A stretch of 28,062 nucleotides of DNA from Thermomucor indicae-seudaticae. Lineage: Eukaryota > Mucoromycota > Mucoromycetes > Mucorales > Lichtheimiaceae. The notes under the pieces were generated by a model that had not been told where the DNA came from, searched no databases, and worked only from the letters and a program-made list of their open reading frames with translations. The translations under genes and the position numbers were made by a program. Shown one piece after another: positions 1 through 8,960 of the stretch. The stretch lies in assembly GCA_000787465.1 (NCBI GenBank), contig JSYX01000468.1, forward strand, positions 1-28,062, given 5' to 3'. The number at the start of each line of letters is the position of its first letter. Position 1 is the first letter of the stretch.

Positions 1-880
1 ACGTCATCTTAAAAAATAGTAACAGAGTCCGGATCGGGATATGCGAATTTTTCCCGCGCCGTACTGATTTGTTGGGTCGCAGCCTTGTCCAATCAATCAT
101 GCAAGTGTCTTTTAAGCATTCAATGGCCATAGATATCGGTTGCTCAATCGCAAACAGACCGGATCAGCTCAACATGCTGCTACTGGTTAGTGGAAGCGGT
201 CTGCTACCGTGGTTTATAAACCAATTTGGCAGAAACAGCTGCGACTTTTATTTGGTTAAGCATTGATATTCTACTCACACGGAAATTTGACAACAAACAA
301 AACATCCATCTTCGAAAACGTGGGGCTCGAAATATAGTACCATGTACCAGTTCCGTGCAACCATTTGGTGAACATGTATAGGTAGTACCCATGGCACACA
401 AATGTTGTCAATATGAGCTAGACCTTGAATGTCCCCTTGATCTGCTAAGGAAGGCTTTCTTTACGCATGATGTGCGGAAGTTAAACTTCCAGCTGACGGG
501 CGGGCCGGGGGGATATTCCGGGATTGGGGCATTGAATCGACCTCCTGAAATGCTGTACCTTGATTATTGAAAGGGTTGTAACCATGCTGCAGCAGCACTC
601 CAGATAATTTATAGAACCCTCCCTTTTCTGCAAGGAACTAAAAATGCACTTGTAACAAATGGTGACATTGGAAGGCGACTTGGACCGTGTCCGGGAAAAG
701 CCAGTAGTACGGACCCGATCAGTAGATCTGTGCGAGGAAAAAAAGGGAGGGAAGTGAAGGTTGCACATAGAAAACAGGCAACGCACCTTTTTTTGACCAA
801 CTCCCCTCCCTTTTATGCTCCAAAGGCGTTGGTTTAACTTGAATTTCTTCTTTTTCCTTTCCTCACTTTGAAACAAAAGA
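1..880. other. 5' flank without a recognised gene
   Basis: Only short overlapping ORFs lie here, and none shows a recognisable domain or splice-linked continuation. The last 45 bases before position 881 are pyrimidine-rich and then A-rich, as in fungal 5' leaders, so the right end probably holds the promoter and leader of the gene starting at 881. No tRNA-like or repeat structure was seen. Confidence 0.5.
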
Positions 881-2957
881 ATGACCCAGTCCTCGAAGCT
901 ACGTTTCTTTCGTTTCAACAAAGGAGACGCTCCCAAGGCTCTTACTGCTACTTCCGGAGCTGCAATATCTCCGACGACCACGACGGACCTTACTCCACCA
1001 CCACCACCGCCGCCAGCACAAAGTCAAACGAATGTTAACGGCTGGCTCATGAGTGTACCAGGTTACCGAGAAGATGTTAAAACCGGCCACGCACAGGCCC
1101 ACAACCGACAAGATCAAGACACACTGGAATATACTATAGTCGATGGCGACAACAATGGGTAAGCCTTCCCCCCTCCCCTTTTGGATCTCTCTCGCTTTCT
1201 TTTGGGTTTCACTGCTTCCACGGTTCCGATCGCATCGAGATTGGGAATGTAACACTGGTCGCAAAAAGGGGACGCGCCACGGCAACGAAAACGGGACATA
1301 AGCTTGTTTACAAAATTTGTGCGTGTGGGGATAGAGCAGTTTTGCTCACCGTTTGTTTCTCTCTCTCTGTCGCAGTATACCTATCGACAAACCACGAAAG
1401 TTACGAAACGGTCGACCTCCATCAATAGCGTCTGTCAGTTCCAGCGATAGTGTGAATTTGGACGAATTGATTAAGAACAACTATACTGTTCAAGTGGATG
1501 ACGAGACGGATTTACCCAATTTAGCAGATTTGGATTTGGACGACTCAACAGATGACTTTTGGAAGTTAGGCGATGTAAGGAACTTTACTTGCTTGCGCTG
1601 ATATTTGTTTGCAACCAACCGCATCTATCTGCAACATACAGACCTTGGCTGATTTCAAGCCTTCTGCTGCTGTACCCAGAGAACAACAGCAACAACAACC
1701 TGCGCCAATAAAGACAAAGAGCGATAGCACTGATCTGGTGGATGGACCGGATTTATTGAGCATAGATGAACCCTTTGACGAAAATATGTTTATGGGGCCA
1801 GACAAGTTGGTATGGCAGCAGAGATTGAACGGGTGCGTGTGTGCTTTATTATTGACCTGCGCAACAGGGAAATGATGACCGAGAGCTGGTTGATTGGTCC
1901 CCTGAAAGTACAGGTAAGATAAAAGGATAAACCAAAGGGATGATTATTGCTTAGGAAATAATGCCCATTCTCAGACGACCATTTGGAAACGCTTTCAATC
2001 TCTTCATCACGGACTGCACAGTCGCGCTTACGTGCACCTTCAGTAATTTCATCCTCGAGATATTCTGTGTCTTCATCGGATCACGGCCTTCGAACGCAGC
2101 GATCAGGGAGTCTGAGCAGCGAGAACAGCTTCACATCCCAATCAACTATAACCACGGGCGTAAATCACTATATGCGTTATGGAATGACACCACAAGTACA
2201 TCCATCCGAGTCACTATCCAGCTCTTCACGATCCCACAGTCGATTAAGTGACTATTCTGCTAGTAGCAGCCAAGCTTCTTCCACCAATACCACGTCGGGT
2301 ATTCCAAGGGCTAGGGCGGGCTCACAGACGTCAACGGGCCTGCCTGTAACCCATAACTCTGGCCGCCGTTCTGTTCCAGATCATCGAAGTGGTGAACCAC
2401 TGCGCTCCTCTTCACGGATAGGGTCCCATTTATCGCCTGCGGATGGACGATCACGTCTGGCGAAGCGTGCAACACATGTACCCGTCCCATCCAACCGTAC
2501 AGCACCAAAGCCTCCGATGGCGACAGCGTCACGATCAACAGGATTGTCAAACACGCGACTGACCAACAGTAATAATGGCGCATCACCTTCTTCTGCTGGT
2601 AGCAGGTCTGGGAGTCGTATGAGCATCCGTCGACCTAGTCATATTCCCGCTGCTCAAAACAGTGCCGCATCACCAGAGCCACCACCAGCGACATCGCCCA
2701 CACTTGGACCCGTGCGTGGTCTGACGTCACGACCAAGATCGCCCATGGCAGGAGGAACGCGTGTTCATAGTCCCACGCCAGGCAACAATCCACGAAATAG
2801 CATTTTTGGTCTAGCTACTGAAAAGAAGTCAACGGCTGACGCCGCCAGTCGGATTTCGCGCCCTCCGTCGTCAGCTGCCACGAGTAGACCAACAGGTCTC
2901 CGTCCTCCTAGTACGATCGGTGGAATAAACAAAGTGGCCAGAAGTCGACGGGCATGA
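881..2957 (+). CDS. Ser/Pro/Arg-rich protein with two SxIP motifs, candidate microtubule plus-end binding protein (5 exons)
   Basis: Exons are 881-1158, 1376-1574, 1642-1809, 1868-1913 and 1975-2957. All four introns are GT-AG (217, 67, 58 and 61 nt), and the joined frame is 1674 nt, giving 557 residues. The N-terminus has a run of seven prolines near residue 40, followed by an acidic stretch (DELIKNNY, DLPNLADLDLDD, residues ~110-150) and a Gln run near residue 175. Residues ~232-557 are basic and Ser/Pro/Arg-rich, probably disordered. They contain SGIP (338-341) and SHIP (452-455), each with nearby basic, Ser and Pro residues. This is the SxIP pattern that binds EB1-family proteins (Mal3/Bim1 in fungi), so a microtubule plus-end role is inferred. 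Several SP/TP sites could be kinase targets. No catalytic domain is visible and I do not recognise the family. Exon 3 could instead end at 1832, but only the 1809 end keeps the downstream frame. Confidence 0.75.
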
Positions 2958-3319
2958 TGACATAGAAAGAGAGAGAGACTTGCAAAGGTTTTCTTCTTTT
3001 CTTTATTTTGCCACAAGGACCATTTCCCGTCTTTATTTTTACCTTCTTCACCTCCCATTTACCCCCTCTCATTTCATTTACCTTTTGTCTTTCTTACTTT
3101 CTGGCATAAATGAGTACTACTATGACTATGCGAATTGACACCTGCAGTAATAGGTATGTGTTTCAGATTTTGTGAAGGGGTATGCGCTTACGGTAATGAA
3201 GCAAAAATACGCACGCATGCAAGCACGCACGTACGCACGCGAAGATGTGCAAAGAGCATAATTGTTTTCATGTCACGTCTTTTGATAACCCATATGTAGA
3301 GAGAGTAGAGTTTGTTTGT
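2958..3319. other. 3' flank of the SxIP gene
   Basis: No gene seen. The first ~100 bases are T/C-rich and probably include the 3' UTR of the preceding gene; no exact AATAAA was found. The stretch ends at the start of the block shared with the other Sld2-like copies. Confidence 0.4.
3208..3241. repeat. ACGC/alternating purine-pyrimidine tract
   Basis: About 34 bases consist of imperfect ACGC units with almost strict purine-pyrimidine alternation. It lies ~500 bases upstream of the Sld2-like gene. Such tracts can adopt Z-DNA and are mutable, but no function is shown here. Confidence 0.6.
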
Positions 3320-3744
3320 GGCGTCATTGCACTTGTTCTTGAGTCCAGAGCACGGGCCTGGACAGTGCGGTTTTTTCCGCGTGATAGCCTAATAGGCCTA
3401 GATCCTGGCAAGTTTATGCACGGTGATAATGATGGTTGCACAACGGATATTGGTTGTTTACTTTTTATGCGCTCCCCTCAAGTGGTCATGAGTAGCTTTC
3501 TAGAGAGAGGGAGACATATGATCCTGCAAGATAAGGAGTAAGAGCAAGCTTGCTATGACTTGATGACAACAACAGGGCTTTGCTGATCTTACCTGTTTTT
3601 GCGCGGAGTTGCGACAGTTTTGTTTTATTAAGACGCGTAAAGGGACACGGCTTTTCTCACTCACTTTCTCCACACCTGATCTCTGACGAATTCCTTTCTG
3701 CTTCGTATACCTGATCTCTGACTTCTTTGTGATCTGAATACCTA
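3320..3744 (+). promoter_or_regulatory. Upstream region of Sld2-like copy A, shared with copies B and C
   Basis: This non-coding stretch aligns with the regions before copy B (14228-14626) and copy C (about 19245-19466). Best-conserved are a TATGAC-N-T-N-ATGACAA motif (3554-3569), which in copy C reads as a CRE/ATF-like TGACGTAA, and GCGGAGTTGCG (3603-3613). A reversed CCAAT (ATTGG) lies near 3450. Only copy A also has ACGCGT (3633-3638), the MluI cell-cycle box used by fungal MBF at G1/S replication genes, ~107 bases before the ATG. One 6-mer can occur by chance. A 98-codon ORF here (3245-3541) is not kept open in the same form in the other copies, so I do not call it a gene. Confidence 0.5.
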
Positions 3745-5730
3745 ATGAATAGCGACGAAGATACCCTCGAATTGCGTCAAGAAATCAATCAGCTTAAGAA
3801 GGATCTCTTGCGTTGGGAGCAGAAGTTTGCATTGAAGCACGGGCGCAAGCCTACAATTCCTGACATCGACGCCAGGCCTGATGTTGGTAAGTGGCTCGCA
3901 GGATCGCACACACGTACGCCTCTCTCTCTGGATCCTAACTCAATCATAATTTCAGCCCGCTATTACCGTCATTACAACAATCTCAAGAAGAAGCTGGGTG
4001 GTCCGGCCCATAAACCATTGACATTTTCCGAACGTTTAGCCAAAGTCGCGGCGGAGGAAAAGGCGCGAAAGCAGCAGCAGGATGCGCCTGCGACAAGCAA
4101 TAACGACGCGGAATCTTCGAAAGCACCGGAGGCACAACAACAACGTGGCGACAGCCAACCTAAAGCGCCATCACGACGCTATTTGATGGATGATTACGAT
4201 TACCCAGTCAACCATCCGCTTTCTCCCCACCGCCAGCTCCTCAGTCCGCACAGATCCCCGCACCGCAACGCTTACAAGGCGTCCCCTAGCGAGCGCTCGT
4301 CCCAACCCACTGCTGCCACGAAAAAAATGGTTCTCAGTCCCGCAACGCGCAACGTTGCAACGGAACCACGAACACACAAACATGAGACATTTACGGGCAG
4401 CACGGAACTCGTCAAGACACTTAGAGGGGACCAATACATGGATGAATTGCGCAACGAAGCTTTCTGGTTGGACATATCCGTCGAAGAATTGATAGAAAGA
4501 AAGAAAAAAGGACAGCTGGCAGCAAATGTAGAATCATCGACAGCAGGCCAAAAACGAAAGCTGAGCGGCGAGGCGGAGGATCAAGTGAATCAGCAAGAGG
4601 AGGAAGAAGAGGTGTCGTTCAAGCGCGTTTCTGTGGACATTTTCTTTGAGAAAGCAAAACAATCAGCGTCTGAAAACAAGAGCCAGCAACACAAGTCAGT
4701 AAAAGGAAAAGAACGTACAGGATCAGTCAGGGAGGATGAAAGTAATGTGTTGGAGCCACCTAAAAAGCGCAGAAAGAGTGTTAGCGACAATGACGTGGAG
4801 AAATCAGATACAAAAGAAGCTGCAGAGGTCAACAAGAACAGTATCAGCGAAGTAAGCAGAGGTGCAGCACGAGAAGAAAAGAAGCAAGAGCAGAAAGATC
4901 AGCCGACAGACCAGAAGAAGAGAGAACGAGAGACGGATGACCAGGACGAATATGGCGGGTTTTCGCCACCCAAGAAGAAGTACCGCAATATCTTTGCCAA
5001 AAATCCGAACCGGCTTGATTGGAATGATCCAGAATTCCAAAGACGAAAGAAGATAGTGGACAAAATGTTTGCGGATATTGTACCGTCTCATAAACCCATT
5101 GATACCCTGACGCCTGCATTGCGAGCCGAACGTCAAGCAAGAAAGGAAGCGGAGGAGAAGGAAAGGCAACAAGAAGAAAAGGCAAGGCGAGCAGAAGAAC
5201 AAAAAGAGATATTTGAACAGCGTTTCCAAAACCGAAATCGAGAGACACGATACCGAGAAGAGGATGGGACTGAGATCGTGGTTGTCCAGCGTTATCTTGA
5301 TCCATTGCGCTTCTATGATCCCTCTCTGTGGAACTGGGACGATCCTGACTTTCGCGTGCCCCCTGGTTTGTTCACTTTGCGTTGCGCCAGCACGGCAAAA
5401 ATGAATCCAATTGTCAATGACCCCAAAAGAAGAGAGAGAATCTTAAAAGATCTGAAAGAAGGCAAACTGGGTGTCCCACGTAAACCAGAGGAACAGTACA
5501 TCGATGAACGTCTCGAAGAATTAAAAAAGATCTACGAATCAGAGAATTCTAAGCAAGAAACAGAAGGAGGTTCTTCTCAGCAGGAGGATGACACGCAGTC
5601 TCCTGAAAGCAAATCCCAAGAAGAAAGTTCGAATAAGTCACGAAGAAAGAAGAATATTTGCAAATCTCAAGAACAAACCTTGAATAAGTCACCAAAAAGA
5701 AGCTTTTTTCCGAATAAAGCCGGTCATTAG
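3745..5730 (+). CDS. SLD2: Sld2/Drc1-like DNA replication regulator, copy A (full-length)
   Basis: Exons are 3745-3886 and 3956-5730, giving 638 residues. Sld2, once phosphorylated by CDK, bridges to Dpb11 at replication origins to start DNA replication in the nucleus. The N-terminus (residues ~10-60) has the Sld2/RECQL4-N pattern: LRWEQKFALKHGRKP, then IPDIDARPDV joined by splicing to ARYYRHYNNLKKK. The family normally reads W-E-x-x-F...GRKP...DI...I-A-x-x-Y-x-x-Y-x-x-L. A cluster of SP sites follows (three SPHR, then SPSER and VLSPATR), then a conserved FWLDISVEELIERKKK block. Long charged, KKRRK-type nuclear-signal regions and Glu/Lys coiled coil come next, and two WxDP-F motifs lie in the C-terminal third. 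The 69-nt intron is a multiple of three without a stop, so unspliced RNA also reads through. Copies B, C and D are related. The family call rests on the N-terminal pattern; the rest is poorly conserved in this family anyway. Confidence 0.8.
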   Translation: MNSDEDTLELRQEINQLKKDLLRWEQKFALKHGRKPTIPDIDARPDVGKWLAGSHTRTPLSLDPNSIIISARYYRHYNNLKKKLGGPAHKPLTFSERLAKVAAEEKARKQQQDAPATSNNDAESSKAPEAQQQRGDSQPKAPSRRYLMDDYDYPVNHPLSPHRQLLSPHRSPHRNAYKASPSERSSQPTAATKKMVLSPATRNVATEPRTHKHETFTGSTELVKTLRGDQYMDELRNEAFWLDISVEELIERKKKGQLAANVESSTAGQKRKLSGEAEDQVNQQEEEEEVSFKRVSVDIFFEKAKQSASENKSQQHKSVKGKERTGSVREDESNVLEPPKKRRKSVSDNDVEKSDTKEAAEVNKNSISEVSRGAAREEKKQEQKDQPTDQKKRERETDDQDEYGGFSPPKKKYRNIFAKNPNRLDWNDPEFQRRKKIVDKMFADIVPSHKPIDTLTPALRAERQARKEAEEKERQQEEKARRAEEQKEIFEQRFQNRNRETRYREEDGTEIVVVQRYLDPLRFYDPSLWNWDDPDFRVPPGLFTLRCASTAKMNPIVNDPKRRERILKDLKEGKLGVPRKPEEQYIDERLEELKKIYESENSKQETEGGSSQQEDDTQSPESKSQEESSNKSRRKKNICKSQEQTLNKSPKRSFFPNKAGH

Positions 5731-5758
5731 ACCAGTTTGTACAGACAACATTTTGCAA

Positions 5759-5764
5759 AATAAA
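5759..5764 (+). terminator. Poly(A) signal AATAAA of copy A
   Basis: AATAAA lies 29 bases after the stop codon of copy A, inside a GCAAAATAAACACTC context that is conserved after copy B (16382-16387). Confidence 0.6.
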
Positions 5765-8049
5765 CACTCGAATTCTTTGCGGATACTAATGTACAGGGCA
5801 TATAACACATTGTCCACATATTTCACTTTCGTACCCCCCCTGAGTCACCGAAAGTGCTTCCATGCTTATATACTGTGGCATCGCTTCGTGCCTGATTGAA
5901 CTTCAACACACGGCTTTCTGTGATATAGCATGGCATTTCTGTATTTAATCTGTTATCTATACGGGTAAACAGAATAAAAACAAAGCTGAGTGCCTTAATG
6001 TGGCAGTTATCCTTGCTGAGAACTACAGAATGATGCGCACCCATCTCGGTTTCTCTAAAGGAGCTTCAGGGAATGACGCGTACAACGACAACGCTTTCGC
6101 TTTTCGCTTTCTTTTTTCTCTAATGGAATGTCAATTATAAGCAATGCAATTTCTTGAGCGCATCAACAAGAGGAATGCCAGACATTCAGGCGCAAAAGAT
6201 CGGCTGTGTAAACAAAAATACCAATATGCATTACCGACGCTTTCATCGTCATTGCACTTCCTGGATTTGCAGGGACAAACGTCGTCTTACGTAATCTTCT
6301 GCCTTGCTTTTACTTTCCCTAGCCAGTTTCATTCTCGCCTGAACTAGTGCATCTATGTCTGACGCGTCATTCGCTGACGTACACAAAAACTGAAATGCTG
6401 GCTGGACTGTGCTTTCAAGATCGCATAACCACACATAGACCACAGATCAACGTCGTTCAGACTTTGGTCTTCTCTAATAGACACAAAAAGTTCACTTTAC
6501 TGACCAATTATGCTACAATGCTTTCTGCTGTTGCATACTGATCTGTGCGCCTTAGCCTACGCTCTTTCGGTATGATCGCCCTCGGCTATTGCATGGCGCT
6601 AGAGATGTTCCGGTAAGCTTTTTAGAAGATAAGCGGCCTCGACGACATATTCTGGTCTGAAGAACAAAAATGGTAGATACAATGTGCTACTTTCCAGCGG
6701 TTTTGCAGATGTCAAGCCACTCACTCAAGCACTTTGCTTCAACTTGATGATGATGGCTATAGTCACGGTCTCGACCGTGCAAAGCAGGCAACATAAGTAC
6801 ATCAAAGGCGCTGCGTTATCAGATGAGTATGAATATGGCTCAGTGGGGTACGAGGGGTCCGGTGACACTTACGTGGAAAGGTTGACGTGTCCCCAAATTT
6901 GACGTGTTTTTGTTTGCTTTGTGCTCCCTATTATTTAAACCTCGCTCTCGACTCGCTTTAAACATGTGGATGACTCATAGCGTCTGTCCTATAGACCAAC
7001 CGGTAGCAGTTTGTCAACTCTGGTCCCTTGAAGACTGGTGGGAATAAGCGCTGAACGTGACGTTTCTGCTGCAGAAATCTCCCAGCTTTGCCGTGACGCG
7101 ATACTGATTCTTCCGTGGTGATTCGAGGAAACGAAGAAAAAATGACGTTGCAGAGGATGTTCCGGGATCGCGGGAGTGCCAAGCAATATCTGACGATATG
7201 TGGCACAATTGGGAGAAAGTAAGTTATGACGTAAAATTTCAGCGTAAATTAAAGGTCCCTGGCGAACACGGTACACAGGTGCTCGAACTCACGACGAGTG
7301 GAATTCTCCCTTGACAACATTTGGGCATCTTGCTTTTATCGTCCGCGTAAGTAGACTTTCGGAGGGTGATACGTCTGCGACTTTAACAACGACCGTTGGT
7401 CACCTTTCAGTACGTGTCGCCGCAAATCAAAAAAGCCCTTCCCTGTAATGAATGTTATCTGCTCATTGGAACAAAACGGCGATACGGTTTTCCCCACGTA
7501 CAGCATGCAGTTTGTTCTACAGATGCGAAAAACAACTGCCAAGGCGTCGAGAAGCTATCCGGGTCAACGGACCCGAAACGGCAAAATGGAGGAAGGGTTC
7601 CTAGCTGGCAAGCGAAGGTCCGTTTGGGGTGAAGTTAACGGAGGGAGCTTCGTCTTTTTTCGCTTTTAGACGGAAGAGGAGGGCCATAGAAGTCTCCTTT
7701 TTCCTCACCCTCTTCATGGCTGAGACCGCGACGAACCACGCAGAAGACGACTCACTCATTACGAAGTAGCGGAAATTAACTGGCCACATGCGAAAACGAA
7801 CGTGTCGTGTTGCTCAGTGACCAGGCGGCATTGGCCACATGATCCGTATGATTGGTAAGGGCTTCTGAGAAATATGCCCCTCTGATGGTTTAATTGATGA
7901 CAATGCCCAGAGAAGCCGCCTAAACGCGCTCTGAGCATCACATATTGAACGACCCTCGGTACTCCCAGGAAAGCGTCCGTCGTTGTTACGAAGAAAGGAG
8001 TACGGCTGGGTGGACGGACGCGATACGCATCTGACAGCCCTCCAAACAA
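5765..8049. other. Gene-poor intergenic stretch
   Basis: About 2.3 kb without a recognised gene. ORFs of 60-96 codons occur on both strands (for example 6684-6902 plus and 7759-8049 minus), but they overlap one another and show no domain or splice support. ACGCGT hexamers occur near 6077 and 6362; at this length such hits are expected by chance. Confidence 0.5.
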
Positions 8050-8960
8050 ATGCCGATGTACATCAGCGGGAGCAATGAAGCATTCTGGCTTGACATCTCA
8101 TGGACGAACTGTTAGCGACAAGGCTATGAGTAGGAACCTTCACGAACGGATACGAACGAATATTAGTGATATTCGTATTCGTTCGAATATATTAGTGAAT
8201 ATTCGTATCTGAAAGCCTACGCAAACGAATATCCGAATATTCGCTGTTCGAATATTTGCACAGGCGCCTATTACTCCAAAAGAGCGTTAATTACCGTTAT
8301 ACGGGGCTGTAAGTCTCTTGCTTAGAAGATTTCATGCAAAAGGCAGCGCAAATTCGCTGCTCACGCAATGCTTTATTCATAGCAGTATCCCTGACACCTG
8401 AGCATCTGGCTGCATTGCTGACCCACATGTAGTCTCATCGTCAATCTTCGAGCTTCTGGGGTTTTGCTTAATTGCCTGCTGCCTGGCGCTATTACCTAAG
8501 TGACCCTTTTTAAGGATAGCGAACATCATTTTTGATAAGTCATGCTCGGTTGCTGCGTAAATACGCAAAAGCTAATCTGCATCTGTACCATGTAGATTTC
8601 GTTTATTCGTTGTTTTACAATCTCTGTCGCAGAATTACAATACCTTCTCCGAAGAATACGTACTTTAGCACCATAATGGTTAAGGCAGCCTTACGATCAG
8701 AATTGATGCGGGATACCTGCAATGGAAAAGAATGAACTAAAACAGACATCTGTACGCCTGAAAAGACAAGCTCACAATGAATGGTTACTTTGACGAATAT
8801 TCGACGAATACTCGAATATCCCAAATGCCTATTCGAATATTATTCGAATATTTTGAAGATCCCTAGCTATGAGTGCTACCAAGCAGCGTAGCCGAGTCGT
8901 CAACAGCAGGACAAAAGATAACTCGTCTTGTGGTCGCTAAATCGGCTTCTGGGAGGATGA
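8050..8960 (+). pseudogene. Relic of the Sld2-like gene (copy D), split by a hAT-like element
   Basis: Around 8080-8105 the sequence matches copies A and B in the EAFWLDIS block almost base for base. It then loses one base, and reads D-E-L-L-A-T-R in a shifted frame where copies A and B have the VEELIERK segment. Across the transposon (8131-8865) the similarity resumes at about 8895 with ESSTAGQK, exactly the next conserved block of copies A and B. Later similarity fades, and the right boundary is approximate. The N-terminal domain and the SP cluster are not detectable upstream. This is a dead fragment: it has a frameshift, an in-frame TAG in the original frame and a 735-bp insertion. Confidence 0.7.
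8131..8865. mobile_element. Non-autonomous hAT-like element (735 bp) with 8-bp target duplication
   Basis: The element begins TAGGAACCTTCA and ends with the complement of TAGGGATCTTCA, so the terminal repeats match at 10 of 12 positions. It is flanked on both sides by GCTATGAG (8123-8130 and 8866-8873), a perfect 8-bp duplication typical of hAT transposons. Both subterminal regions are packed with CGAATATTCG-type palindromes (about 8150-8255 and 8790-8850), which in hAT elements are often transposase-binding sites. The inside holds no ORF above 70 codons and no transposase, so it would depend on an enzyme made elsewhere. Removing it with one duplication copy restores similarity to copies A and B. 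Confidence 0.85.

Noticed and set aside
3245..3541. 98-codon ORF upstream of Sld2-like copy A
   Set aside because: It lies in the upstream block shared with copies B and C; the matching regions there are open in different frames and do not preserve the protein.
6077..6367. Two ACGCGT boxes as cell-cycle promoters
   Set aside because: No gene follows them, and about seven such hexamers are expected by chance in a window of this size.
7265..7300. Possible tRNA T-arm (GCTCGAACTCACGAC)
   Set aside because: The expected 5-bp T-stem does not pair, and no anticodon or acceptor stem could be drawn around it.
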